DNA of 51,979 nt from an uncultured Bacilli bacterium (GCA_934131695.1 CAKOZV010000008.1:1-51979), one strand, 5' to 3'. Shown: positions 41,970 to 50,383, numbered from the stretch's first letter. Numbers and translations are program-made. Notes: generated from the sequence alone by a model not told the origin.

Positions 41970-42900
41970 TTATTTGCTTCTTTCTTCATCTAGTATGTTA
42001 TTAGAAAGAGAAATAGCTAAAATCATTAAAGAAAAAGGTTTCATGGAGGCCTCTATTACTACTTATGATTTAGAAGAGACTGATTTAGCTACTGTCTTAG
42101 AAGACTTAGATACAGTATCTTTCTTAACACCATTAAAAGTAGTTATAGCAAATCATGCTAGTTTTTTAACTGCTAATTCAACTGAAGAAGAGCAAAGTCT
42201 TAATCATTTGTTAAAATACTTAGATCAAGAAATTGATAGTACCTTATTTTTTCTAACAGTAAATAAAATGGATGATAGAAAAAAAATAGGTAAAGAGTTA
42301 AAGAAGAAGATGACTTTTCTAGAACTTAATCCTAGTAAAGATGGCTATATAAAAAAAGAACTTACTGGTTATAAATTAGAAAACGGGGTAGTTACTAATA
42401 TATTATCTAGAGTAAATGATAGTTATGATGCTATTTATCAAGAGTGCGAGAAATTAAAACTATATAAAATAGATAGTAAAGAAATAACTAATCAAGATGT
42501 GGCCTCTTTATTACCGATACCTTTAGAAAAGCAAGATCAATTATCATTTAATTTAATAAGAGCAATTGGTCTAAAAGATAAAAAGCAAGCTCTTACCTTA
42601 TATAATCAATTGAAAAATTATAATATTGAAGTATTTTCTTTGATGGGATTATTAGAGAGTCAGTATCGCCTATTATATCAAGTTAAATTACTTAATAATA
42701 GAGGTTATAGGGAAGAAGAAATAGCTAAAAAGTTAGCTGTTCATCCGTATCGTGCTAAAAAGATATTAGAACTTGGTAGATATAGTTCTATTAAAGAAGT
42801 TAAACAATTTATTTTAAAATTAGCTGATTTGGATTTGAAACTAAAAACAGGAAAGGCCGATAAAGATATAGCAATAGAGTTGCTTATTCTGAGTGAGTAA
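41956..42900 (+). CDS. holA: DNA polymerase III delta subunit
   Basis: HolA opens the sliding clamp in the clamp loader. The 314-residue protein is divergent, as is usual for delta, with wording such as LATVLEDLDTVSFLTPLKVVI near residue 45 and the C-terminal helical domain reading KILELGRYSSIKEVKQFILKL-like order and LDLKLKTGKADK, the most conserved delta stretch. The overlap with alaS couples the two. The ribosomal protein S20 gene that often lies next to holA is absent. Confidence 0.88.
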   Translation: MKQHNYLLLSSSSMLLEREIAKIIKEKGFMEASITTYDLEETDLATVLEDLDTVSFLTPLKVVIANHASFLTANSTEEEQSLNHLLKYLDQEIDSTLFFLTVNKMDDRKKIGKELKKKMTFLELNPSKDGYIKKELTGYKLENGVVTNILSRVNDSYDAIYQECEKLKLYKIDSKEITNQDVASLLPIPLEKQDQLSFNLIRAIGLKDKKQALTLYNQLKNYNIEVFSLMGLLESQYRLLYQVKLLNNRGYREEEIAKKLAVHPYRAKKILELGRYSSIKEVKQFILKLADLDLKLKTGKADKDIAIELLILSE

Positions 42901-42913
42901 GTTTGGATGAAAT

Positions 42914-43963
42914 ATGACATATTATGATAAATTAAATAAAATATTAGCAAGTACTCTAGAAGATAAAAATAGAAACCTAGAACTTGCTTATCTTAAAGAA
43001 ACAGTTAAATTAGCTCAAATTATTATAGATAACACTCCGGATATTGCAAAAGAATCATTTGAAGAATATGTTTCTTTAAACGATTCTATAAATATAGTAG
43101 GTGATTTTCTTTATAACTTAAAAGATAATTACTCATCAATATATTTTAATATATTACAAGAGGAAAATGATTATAATGGAAAAGAAGAGCCAAGTGTGGA
43201 ATTTGTTCCTTTTGAAGGAAATGATTTATCAGAAGTTAGAAGTGATGGCAAAGTAATAATTAGTTATCAAAATAATATAAATGATATTTATACTATTATT
43301 CATGAAATTACTCATAAATTTAGTCAACAAAAGTATCAAAATAGTACTATTAAAAGTTTCTTAGGAGAAACTTCAACTATTGCTATGGAATTTCTCATGG
43401 AAGACTATTTACTTAATAATACTTCATATAGTAAGGAAGAAATAAAAGTAAGAAAACAAAATCGTTTTGCAAATACTTATTCTGATGCTTCAGCAGTTTT
43501 ATTTGAATATACACTCTTAGAACTATATAAAAAGAATGGTAATATAACAAAAGATAGTTTACTTGCTTATCTCAACAGTTTAGATAAAAATTCAAAAGAA
43601 TATGAAATATTTAGTGTTAAAGGTGAAAACTATCTTAATGATATAGTAAATAAAGGCGACTTACAATTTCCTATAAGACAAAGATACGTAATAGGAACCG
43701 TTCTTGCTTGTGACTTTAATCAAAAACAAGAAGCAAGTACTATTAAGAATCAACAGTTATCCTATTTAATAGATATACTTGGTCATACTGATTTGAATTT
43801 TGAAGATGATATTAGAATAATAAAGGAACTAGATATTCCTATCTTTAAAAATAATAACTTTGAGATAACAGATGAATCCATGCAAAGAATTACTAATAAT
43901 TATAAAAGTGAAACAAATGATTTGCTACAAAAAAATAATGATAAAAATAAGTCTTATCAATAA
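42914..43963 (+). CDS. Compact M3-like zincin, HEITH
   Basis: The 349-residue protein has HEITH at residues 130-134 in NDIYTIIHEITHKFSQQ and Glu152 in FLGETSTIAMEFLMED, a gluzincin layout. The stretch around the motif lines up with PepF of this window (NNYDDVSTLAHELGH against NNINDIYTIIHEITH; FLAEIAS against FLGETST), so it is an M3 relative shortened to about 350 residues. The protein at 16106-17128 has the same plan and the same motif position, a paralog. There is no signal peptide. It follows holA by 13 bases and may be co-transcribed. Substrate and activity are unknown. Confidence 0.65.
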   Translation: MTYYDKLNKILASTLEDKNRNLELAYLKETVKLAQIIIDNTPDIAKESFEEYVSLNDSINIVGDFLYNLKDNYSSIYFNILQEENDYNGKEEPSVEFVPFEGNDLSEVRSDGKVIISYQNNINDIYTIIHEITHKFSQQKYQNSTIKSFLGETSTIAMEFLMEDYLLNNTSYSKEEIKVRKQNRFANTYSDASAVLFEYTLLELYKKNGNITKDSLLAYLNSLDKNSKEYEIFSVKGENYLNDIVNKGDLQFPIRQRYVIGTVLACDFNQKQEASTIKNQQLSYLIDILGHTDLNFEDDIRIIKELDIPIFKNNNFEITDESMQRITNNYKSETNDLLQKNNDKNKSYQ

Positions 43964-43965
43964 GT

Positions 43966-44009
43966 AAAGAGAATAAACGAGTGATTGTTAAAAATTATTT
44001 TCTTTTTTA
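43966..44009 (+). terminator. Terminator after the zincin gene
   Basis: AAAGAGAATAA (43966-43976) pairs with TTATTTTCTTT (43995-44005), one G-U pair, followed by more T. Confidence 0.6.
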
Positions 44010-44201
44010 TTATAACAAGTGCACATTTTGAAAAGAAGTGGTAAAAAAGTAGAAGTGTTAAAAAACTAAAACATTATACATATTATATAATTTTTGTCAT
44101 ATTTTACAAATTTGATGATTAAAAAATTAAATTAACTATCTATTTTTGTAATGTGTTTAAAATTTTATTTGAATTTAAGCAAAAAAATAGCGACAAAATA
44201 A
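44010..44201. other. AT-rich intergenic stretch
   Basis: Very AT-rich, with A and T runs and no open frame or repeat that I can support. It separates the alaS-holA-zincin unit from the tRNA promoter. Confidence 0.5.
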
Positions 44202-44230
44202 TTGTCAAAAAAAATAATATATGATAAAAT
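44202..44230 (+). promoter_or_regulatory. Promoter of the tRNA gene
   Basis: TTGTCA (44202-44207) and TAAAAT (44225-44230) are 17 bases apart, about 30 bases before the tRNA. Confidence 0.6.
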
Positions 44231-44260
44231 AATAATGTCTTTGTTGAAAGACACTATTAT

Positions 44261-44337
44261 GGCCTGTTGGTGAAGTGGTTCAACACGCGCGCCTCTCAAG
44301 CTCGTATTCACGGGTTCAAACCCCGTACAGGCTACCA
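44261..44337 (+). tRNA. tRNA-Glu (anticodon CTC)
   Basis: A complete cloverleaf: acceptor GGCCTGT with ACAGGCT (first pair G-U), D stem GTG/CAC, T arm ACGGG-TTCAAAC-CCCGT, and encoded CCA end. The anticodon loop CTCTCAA gives CTC, reading GAG (Glu). The anticodon stem CGCGC/GCTCG has one C-T mismatch (29-41). The body matches Bacillus tRNA-Glu, whose anticodon is TTC. A single-gene transcript with its own promoter and terminator. Confidence 0.85.
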
Positions 44338-44347
44338 AATTGTTTTA

Positions 44348-44380
44348 AAAGTCTTAGATATTTGTTAAGACTTTTTGTTT
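44348..44380 (+). terminator. Terminator after the tRNA
   Basis: AAAGTCTTA (44348-44356) pairs with TAAGACTTT (44366-44374), followed by TTGTTTG. Confidence 0.85.
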
Positions 44381-44401
44381 GTATAGAAAATGTAAAAAAA
44401 C

Positions 44402-44431
44402 TTGCACTTACTTTCTATGTTGTGTTATAAT
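44402..44431 (+). promoter_or_regulatory. Promoter of the unknown gene at 44460
   Basis: TTGCAC (44402-44407) and TATAAT (44426-44431) are 18 bases apart, followed by AAAGGAGGAG and the ATG. Confidence 0.7.
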
Positions 44432-44459
44432 ATTCCTCTTAAGTAAAGGAGGAGTATTT

Positions 44460-45248
44460 ATGGTTGTACTACCAATGGCTATGGATGATTGTATGTTAGA
44501 AATGGAAATTAATTTTCATAACATAATCAAAGAAAAGATGAAATTGCAAGCAGAAAAAAATACAGAGAGTAATGTTGTAATTGGCAAGTATTCACTTAAT
44601 GATTTAGAAGACGCCAGATATTATAAAGATCAGCCGGTTAGACTAACAGAGACTATAAGAAGAATTTCATCTTATTATAATAATGAAGTAACATCAATTA
44701 AAGTAATTAGCAAGAAATATCAAAAAAGTGATTTTTGTGATCAGTATTCTATCCCACTTCCACCAGAAAAATCTAATATTTATGTAGATACGTTATATGG
44801 AATATTAGTTAATAATTTAAGATTTTCTGATCCTTTAAAACAAAAAGATAATATTTTATCCTTAAGAGAGACAGGAATAGTCACTTCTTTAAATGAACAT
44901 GAACAAATTAACATGTTAGAATTAAGACAAAATACTACCACTAAGTCAGAATACTTTTACTTACTAGATGCACACGGATTAAATGCTCAAGCTGAATGGA
45001 TTTCATTCTTAGAAACACTTGATTTTACTACAATCGATGGAACTTTTAAGTCAAGAAGAAACTATGAACAGATACTTTCAACTTTTGCTAATACAGAAAC
45101 AAAGCTAAAAAAGGATATGACTAATTACTTGAGAATTGGTGAAGAAAATTACTTGATATATAGTTATTATTACCAACTAATAAATAATAAACAATTTTCT
45201 AAATATTCTCTACCACAAAAACAATATGTTAAAGAGAAGGCGGCTTAA
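44460..45248 (+). CDS. Soluble protein of unknown function
   Basis: The 262-residue protein has no signal or membrane segment. It starts MVVLPMAMDDCMLEMEIN; the ATG at 44460 is right because AAAGGAGGAG lies 5-6 bases upstream and the promoter -10 falls inside the upstream extension of the frame. The sequence is mixed helical, with a region LRETGIVTSLNEHEQINM and a Tyr-rich end. I do not recognise it. It is 3 bases from tcdA and has its own promoter, so the two form an operon; a link to tRNA modification is possible but unproven. Confidence 0.65.
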   Translation: MVVLPMAMDDCMLEMEINFHNIIKEKMKLQAEKNTESNVVIGKYSLNDLEDARYYKDQPVRLTETIRRISSYYNNEVTSIKVISKKYQKSDFCDQYSIPLPPEKSNIYVDTLYGILVNNLRFSDPLKQKDNILSLRETGIVTSLNEHEQINMLELRQNTTTKSEYFYLLDAHGLNAQAEWISFLETLDFTTIDGTFKSRRNYEQILSTFANTETKLKKDMTNYLRIGEENYLIYSYYYQLINNKQFSKYSLPQKQYVKEKAA

Positions 45249-45251
45249 CAT

Positions 45252-45950
45252 ATGAATAAATTTGAAAGATTAGAATGTTTACTAGGAACTAGTATGGTAA
45301 ATACTTTTAAAAATGAAAAAATACTAGTAGTTGGTTGTGGTGGAGTAGGTGGCTATGTTATAGAAGGTCTAGTCAGAAGTAACTTTACTAATATTACTGT
45401 AGTAGATTATGACAGTGTTGATATCACTAACTGTAATAGACAAATAATCGCTCTTAGTAGTACTATTTCTAAAGATAAAGTTGACTTAATTAAAGAGCGA
45501 GCACTAGATATAAATAGCGATGTAAGTATTACTTGTTATAAAATAAAACTTAATAGTGATAATATAGATGAAGTGTTTTCTAGTGACTATACTTATGTAA
45601 TTGATGCTTGTGATGATATTAAAGCGAAAGAATTATTATTAACTTACTGTTTGAATAAAAAAATTCCAATTATAACCTGTCTTGGAATGGGGAAAAGACT
45701 AGATCCAACTAAGATAGAAATAACTACTATCGATAAGACTTATAATGATCCATTAGCTAGAAAATTAAGATATTTCTTAAAGAAAAATAGGCTATCAGTA
45801 AAAACAAAAGTATGTTTTTCTAAAGAATTACCAGCTAAACTCGATAGTAAAGTAATAGCATCATGTGCCTTTGTTCCGGCAACGGCTGGTATGGTTATAG
45901 CTAGTGAAGTTTTAAAAGATACAATAGAAAAGAACAAGAAAAATGCTTAA
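45252..45950 (+). CDS. tcdA: tRNA threonylcarbamoyladenosine dehydratase (TcdA/CsdL-like)
   Basis: The 232-residue protein belongs to the ThiF/E1 fold: ILVVGCGGVGGYVIEGLVRS (nucleotide binding), VVDYDSVDITNCNRQ (the D..N..R catalytic residues) and DACDDIKAKELL. TcdA uses ATP to cyclise t6A on tRNAs to ct6A. The wording LGMGKRLDPTKIEITTIDKT and NDPLARKLR is the TcdA subfamily signature. A terminator overlaps its end. Confidence 0.88.
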   Translation: MNKFERLECLLGTSMVNTFKNEKILVVGCGGVGGYVIEGLVRSNFTNITVVDYDSVDITNCNRQIIALSSTISKDKVDLIKERALDINSDVSITCYKIKLNSDNIDEVFSSDYTYVIDACDDIKAKELLLTYCLNKKIPIITCLGMGKRLDPTKIEITTIDKTYNDPLARKLRYFLKKNRLSVKTKVCFSKELPAKLDSKVIASCAFVPATAGMVIASEVLKDTIEKNKKNA

Positions 45951-45965
45951 CTTGTTCTTTTTTTT
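45927..45965. terminator. Bidirectional terminator between tcdA and lexA
   Basis: AAAAGAACAAG (45928-45938) pairs with CTTGTTCTTTT (45951-45961), with a T-run on the right; it serves both convergent genes. Confidence 0.85.
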
Positions 45966-46581
45966 AAAACTTTCTATATAGACCAACAACTTTTCCAAGA
46001 ATAGTTACTTCATCTAAAATAATAGGTTCCATTGTATCATTTTCTGGTTGTAATCTAAAGTGACCATTCTCTTTATAAAAAGTTTTTACTGTTGCTTCGT
46101 TATCTTTATTCATTGCTACTATTGTTTCTCCATTATTGGCACTTTGTTGTCTTTCAACAATTAAAATATCTCCATCGTATATACCAACATTTATCATTGA
46201 TTCACCACTAACTCTTAGTGTAAATACCTCTTTTTTATTGCTGACAAGTTCTACTGGAAGAGCAAATGTCTCATTAGGATGTTCTATAGCTTCTATTGGT
46301 GTACCAGCTGTTACTTTACCAAGAAGAGGAACTTTTACTACATCTTCTTGTTCATCTAAATATTCGTTTGGTACTAATATTTCAATAGTTCTATTAGATC
46401 CATCTTCTTTAGAAATATATCCTTTCTTAACTAATTGCATTAAGTGAAAATGAATAGTAGCAGGAGAATGAAGATTTGCCTCTTCTCCAATTTCTCTAAC
46501 AGTAGGTGGGTATCCTTTTTTTGCTGTAAGCTTTTTAATAATTTGTAAAATATCTTGTTGTCTATCTGTCAACTTTTCCAT
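45964..46581 (-). CDS. lexA: LexA, SOS repressor
   Basis: LexA represses DNA-damage genes and cleaves itself when RecA is activated. The 205-residue protein has the N-terminal winged helix (TDRQQDILQIIKKL, GYPPTVREIGE, SPATIHFHL), the cleavage site Ala92-Gly93 (KVTAGTP), and the catalytic Ser128 (SGESM) and Lys166 (EATVKTF). GGAGG lies 9 bases before the ATG. Its promoter carries a LexA-box-like sequence, so it is likely self-regulated. A tiny LexA-controlled gene is divergent from it. Confidence 0.96.
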   Translation of the reverse strand: MEKLTDRQQDILQIIKKLTAKKGYPPTVREIGEEANLHSPATIHFHLMQLVKKGYISKEDGSNRTIEILVPNEYLDEQEDVVKVPLLGKVTAGTPIEAIEHPNETFALPVELVSNKKEVFTLRVSGESMINVGIYDGDILIVERQQSANNGETIVAMNKDNEATVKTFYKENGHFRLQPENDTMEPIILDEVTILGKVVGLYRKF

Positions 46582-46603
46582 CTCTCATTTCCTCCTTTTC
46601 TCA

Positions 46604-46633
46604 ATATTACCATGTCTAATAGCATAATGTCAA
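46604..46633 (-). promoter_or_regulatory. lexA: Promoter of lexA
   Basis: On the minus strand TTGACA (complement of 46628-46633) is followed after 18 bases by TAATAT. A LexA-box-like site overlaps the upstream edge of the -35. Confidence 0.6.
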
Positions 46634-46644
46634 ACAAAAATTCG
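46631..46644. promoter_or_regulatory. LexA box at the lexA promoter (imperfect)
   Basis: CAAACAAAAATTCG keeps 8 of the 10 defined positions of the Gram-positive LexA box CGAAC-N4-GTTCG and overlaps the lexA -35. Confidence 0.55.
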
Positions 46645-46654
46645 TAAAAAGTTA

Positions 46655-46683
46655 TTGACAAAACAATTGTTCGATAGTAAACT
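46655..46683 (+). promoter_or_regulatory. SOS promoter of the small membrane peptide
   Basis: TTGACA (46655-46660) and TAAACT (46678-46683) are 17 bases apart; a LexA box fills the spacer. Confidence 0.75.
46660..46673. promoter_or_regulatory. LexA box
   Basis: AAAACAATTGTTCG matches CGAAC-N4-GTTCG at 8 of 10 defined positions with a perfect right arm and lies between the -35 and -10 of the rightward promoter. Confidence 0.7.
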
Positions 46684-46707
46684 TAATTTATCAAGAGGAG
46701 GAATGCA

Positions 46708-46848
46708 ATGAACGAATTTAAAGAAATAATGAAGACAGCCTTAGTAGTAACAATGATATATATTATTGCGGTTTTATTAAGTCTAGTTTTGTGTGATAAA
46801 TTAAGTGATTTAAAAGATAATAAAATATTGGTAATGGATAATTCTTAA
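46708..46848 (+). CDS. 46-residue single-pass membrane peptide under LexA control
   Basis: The short frame starts ATG 46708 after a strong AGGAGG ribosome site (spacing 6) and stops at TAA 46846. The peptide has a short charged N-terminus (MNEFKEIMK), one membrane helix (about residues 10-29, TALVVTMIYIIAVLLSLVL) and a charged tail (CDKLSDLKDNK). It is divergent from lexA with a LexA box inside its promoter. This is the place of yneA/sosA-type SOS cell-division inhibitors in Firmicutes, which are also small single-pass proteins; there is no LysM domain here. I infer an SOS-induced division inhibitor or membrane stress peptide. Confidence that it is expressed is fair; the function is a guess. 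Confidence 0.7.
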   Translation: MNEFKEIMKTALVVTMIYIIAVLLSLVLCDKLSDLKDNKILVMDNS

Positions 46849-46915
46849 AACATCATCTTTCTTCTTTTAAACTGGTAAAAAGGCTGTTATAATAGTTAGA
46901 GGAAGAAGGTAGACT

Positions 46916-49540
46916 ATGAAAAAAATTATACTAGTAGATGGAAACAATTTACTTTTTAGAAGTTATTATGCAACTAGTTATAGTGGAGTTATTATGAAAA
47001 ATAGTAAAGGTTTTCCTACTAATGGTCTTTATGGATTTATCAATATGATGAATAAAATAATAGATGAAGAAAAACCTAACTACATTTTAGTGGCTTTTGA
47101 TAAAGGTAAAACTTTTAGACATGAAAAATATGCTGAATATAAAGCAGGACGTAGAGAAATGCCAGAAGAGTTGAAACTACAATTTCCTAAGGCTAAAGAA
47201 ATATTAGATGCGATGGGAATAAAGCATTTTGAAATAGATAATTATGAAGCTGATGATATAATAGGTACCCTTGCTAAAATAGTTGATGAAGAAGATGAAT
47301 TTATTGCTACTATTATTTCAAGTGATAAAGATTTGCTACAATTAATTAGTAATGAAGTAGAAGTAAAATTGTTAAAGACTAAAGGTTTTATTAGGTTTGA
47401 TGAAAAGACTTTCAAAGATACTTATGGAACTACTCCAATTCATATGATAGACTTAAAAGCCCTTATGGGAGATGCTAGTGATCATATTCAAGGTGTTAAA
47501 GGAATCGGTGAGAAGACAGCTATTAATTTATTAACTAAGTACCAAAGTCTTGATAATGTTTATAATCACCTAGCTGAAATTGGCGGTAAGACCAAAGAAA
47601 AACTAGAACAAGGGAAAAATGATGCTTATATGAGTTATGATTTAGCTACTATTTATAGGGAAGTACCCATTCCTTTTAGTCTAGAAGATTGTATATATGA
47701 AGGTATGAATGTTGAAGAGTATAGGGACATATTAGAAGAATTGGAGTTTAAATCATTATTAAAGAAAATAGGCTTTGAAAGTGAAGAACAACAAACATTA
47801 GACTTTGAAGAAAAAGAAGAAAAAAAAGAAAAGATAGTTAATTATAAGCAATTTGATTTTAATATTCCTTTTGCTTTCTATTTAGAAATGGATGGCTATA
47901 CTTATAGTAAAAGTAAAGTAATTGGTTGTGGTTTTAGCAACTTAGAAGAGTCTTGCTTTATGATGATAGATGAACTTATCGCTAACAAAGAAGTATTAGA
48001 AAGTAATGTCCCAAAATATACGTATGACTTAAAGAGAATGATTATACTTTTGCATCAATATGGTATTAATATTAATAACTGTAATTATGATAGCATGATT
48101 GCTTCTTATTTATTAGATTATAAGTTAGAAGATGATATCACTGTCTTGATGAGTCAATTTGCTTATAATTGTCCTAGTTATGAAGAAACTTATGGAACAG
48201 AAAAGAAAAGGAAAGAAGTAGATATTGAGACTACTAAAAAGCAGTGTATTAATAAAAGTAGATTTATTTATGATACTAAGAGTAAAATACTTCTAGAAAT
48301 AGATAATTATGATGAAACTAAATTATTTAATGAAATAGAAATGCCACTAGCATTTGTTTTAGCAGATATGGAGTTAACTGGTATAAGAGTAGATAAAGAA
48401 TATTTATTAAACTTAAAAGAAGAATTAGAAACTAAAATGAAATTAATGCAAGAAGAAATTTACAGACTAGCAGATGGCGAGTTTAATATTTTATCACCTA
48501 AACAGTTGGGAGAAGTACTGTTTGAAAAATTAAAAATAGAATATCCAAAGAAGAGAAAAAAAGATGATACTAGTTATTCTACTAGTAAAGATATATTAGA
48601 TAAAATAAAAGATGACAATGAAATAGTAGAAAAAGTACTGGAGTATAGAAATTTATCTAAACTGTATGCTAATTACTGCGTAGGACTATTAGATGAAATA
48701 AGAGAAGACGGTAAGATTCATACAATATTTAATTCATGTCTTACAAGAACAGGAAGACTATCAAGTAGTAAACCAAACTTACAAAATATTCCGATTAGAA
48801 GTGATTATTCTAAATTAGTAAGAAAGGCTTTTATTCCAGAAGATGATAGTATTCTTATGAGTTCAGATTATAGCCAGATTGAATTAAGAGTATTTGCTCA
48901 TATGGCTAATGCCAAAAACTTACAAGAAGCTTTTATCGAAGATAAAGATATTCATGCTAAGACTGCTTCTGATATCTTTAAAGTACCAATTGAAGAGGTT
49001 GATAAAAAGATGCGTAGAATAGCTAAAACAGTTAATTTTGGTATTTTATATGGAATAAGTAGTTTTGGCCTTAGTGAAGACTTAAAAATAGATGTAGCTA
49101 GTGCTAAAGAGTTTTTAAATAATTATTTAAATACTTATCAAGGAATAAAAGAGTATATGGAAGAAGAAAAAGAAGAAGCTTATCAAAATGGTTATGTTAC
49201 TACTATAATGAATAGAAGAAGAAAGATAGATGAATTAAAGAGTAAAAATTATATGGTTAGAAGTAGTGGTGAGAGAATGGCTTTAAATACTCCTATTCAA
49301 GGTAGTGCTGCTGATATTTTAAAGAAAGCTATGGTAGAACTATACGAAGCTATGAAAGAGAAAAAGTTAAAGAGTAAAATGTTGATTCAAGTACACGATG
49401 AATTGGTATTCAATGTTTATAATGATGAAATAGAAATAATGAGGGAACTAGTAAAAGAAAAAATGGAACAAGTAGTAAAGCTTAGTGTACCTTTAAAAGT
49501 TGATATAGAAACAGGAAAAGATTGGTATGAAGCTAAGTAA
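46916..49540 (+). CDS. polA: DNA polymerase I
   Basis: The 874-residue enzyme fills gaps and removes primers. It has the 5' nuclease domain (ILVDGNNLLFRSYYAT, EADDIIGTLAK, IISSDKDLLQ), a central 3'-5' exonuclease-like domain lacking the DxE catalytic residues (FYLEMDGYTY in their place), and the polymerase domain with SSDYSQIELRVFAHM, KTVNFGILYGIS and QVHDELVFN. Loss of proofreading is normal in Bacillus-type PolA. A TATAAT (46888-46893) is upstream without a good -35. mutM follows 14 bases on, a common Firmicutes pairing. Confidence 0.97.
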   Translation: MKKIILVDGNNLLFRSYYATSYSGVIMKNSKGFPTNGLYGFINMMNKIIDEEKPNYILVAFDKGKTFRHEKYAEYKAGRREMPEELKLQFPKAKEILDAMGIKHFEIDNYEADDIIGTLAKIVDEEDEFIATIISSDKDLLQLISNEVEVKLLKTKGFIRFDEKTFKDTYGTTPIHMIDLKALMGDASDHIQGVKGIGEKTAINLLTKYQSLDNVYNHLAEIGGKTKEKLEQGKNDAYMSYDLATIYREVPIPFSLEDCIYEGMNVEEYRDILEELEFKSLLKKIGFESEEQQTLDFEEKEEKKEKIVNYKQFDFNIPFAFYLEMDGYTYSKSKVIGCGFSNLEESCFMMIDELIANKEVLESNVPKYTYDLKRMIILLHQYGININNCNYDSMIASYLLDYKLEDDITVLMSQFAYNCPSYEETYGTEKKRKEVDIETTKKQCINKSRFIYDTKSKILLEIDNYDETKLFNEIEMPLAFVLADMELTGIRVDKEYLLNLKEELETKMKLMQEEIYRLADGEFNILSPKQLGEVLFEKLKIEYPKKRKKDDTSYSTSKDILDKIKDDNEIVEKVLEYRNLSKLYANYCVGLLDEIREDGKIHTIFNSCLTRTGRLSSSKPNLQNIPIRSDYSKLVRKAFIPEDDSILMSSDYSQIELRVFAHMANAKNLQEAFIEDKDIHAKTASDIFKVPIEEVDKKMRRIAKTVNFGILYGISSFGLSEDLKIDVASAKEFLNNYLNTYQGIKEYMEEEKEEAYQNGYVTTIMNRRRKIDELKSKNYMVRSSGERMALNTPIQGSAADILKKAMVELYEAMKEKKLKSKMLIQVHDELVFNVYNDEIEIMRELVKEKMEQVVKLSVPLKVDIETGKDWYEAK

Positions 49541-49554
49541 AGGAAGTGATTAAT

Positions 49555-50373
49555 ATGCCAGAAAAACCAGAAGTAATTACTGTTGCTAAAACGTTAGAGA
49601 AAAAGATTATTGGTAAAACAATAACAGATGCTAAAGTTTATTATGATAATGTGATAGTAGGCGATAAAGAAGAATTTATTTCTAAGATAAAAGGTGAGAA
49701 AATAGAAAGTATTACTACAAGAGGTAAGTGGATCGTTATTTATTTAACAAATTATGCTTTATTAACCCATCTTAGAATGGAAGGAAGATTTTATTTTCGG
49801 AAAAAAGGAGATAGTCTTTCAAAACATGAACATGTATCACTACTATTAGATGATACTATAGAAATGAGATTTCATGACGTTAGAAAATTTGGAAGAATGA
49901 TTTTGCTTCCTAAGTACGAAGTACTTAATATAAAACCACTTAGTGATTTAGGATATGAATTTAATGATTCTAGACTTACTAAAAAGTATCTATTAGATAA
50001 ATTTAAAAATAAGTCTACTCCAATTAAAACTGTATTACTTGATCAAAGTATAATTGCTGGTATTGGTAATATCTATGACGACGAGATATTATATCAAAGC
50101 CATGTAAACCCATTAAAGCCTGCTAAAGAGATAAATAGTAGTGAGGCAGTAGAAATTATTAAAAATACAAAAATCATCCTTAAAAAGGCCATAGAAAAAG
50201 GTGGAACGACTATTAAAAGTTTTGAGTCTAGTGAAGGCGTACATGGTTTGTTTCAAAATGAATTAGCAGTTCATGGTAAAAAGAATGGAATATGTCCTAA
50301 TTGTAATGGTAAAATAGAATTCATTAGAGTAGGGGGAAGAGGTACTTATTACTGTCCTAATTGTCAAAAATAA
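49555..50373 (+). CDS. mutM: Formamidopyrimidine-DNA glycosylase
   Basis: MutM/Fpg removes 8-oxoguanine. After Met, the mature N-terminus must be Pro, and the sequence PEKPEVITV at the ATG 49555 supplies the catalytic P and E (usually PELPEVETV). The 272-residue protein also has the HDVRKFGRM stretch, LLDQSIIAGIGNIYDDEILY with helix-two-turn-helix, and a C-terminal zinc finger (CPNC and CPNC). An in-frame start 9 bases earlier would bury the catalytic Pro and is rejected. Confidence 0.95.
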   Translation: MPEKPEVITVAKTLEKKIIGKTITDAKVYYDNVIVGDKEEFISKIKGEKIESITTRGKWIVIYLTNYALLTHLRMEGRFYFRKKGDSLSKHEHVSLLLDDTIEMRFHDVRKFGRMILLPKYEVLNIKPLSDLGYEFNDSRLTKKYLLDKFKNKSTPIKTVLLDQSIIAGIGNIYDDEILYQSHVNPLKPAKEINSSEAVEIIKNTKIILKKAIEKGGTTIKSFESSEGVHGLFQNELAVHGKKNGICPNCNGKIEFIRVGGRGTYYCPNCQK

Positions 50374-50383
50374 TAAAAAATTC

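Noticed and set aside
44261..44337. tRNA-Leu(CAA) reading of the same tRNA
   Set aside because: A loop centred on CAA breaks the anticodon stem and there is no long variable arm; the body matches tRNA-Glu.
46708..46848. LexA-divergent frame as a random short frame
   Set aside because: Strong ribosome site, promoter with LexA box and a clean membrane helix argue for a real gene, so it was kept as a feature.
46916..49540. Defective polA because of the missing exonuclease residues
   Set aside because: Loss of the 3'-5' exonuclease motifs is normal for Bacillus-type DNA polymerase I; the other domains are intact.
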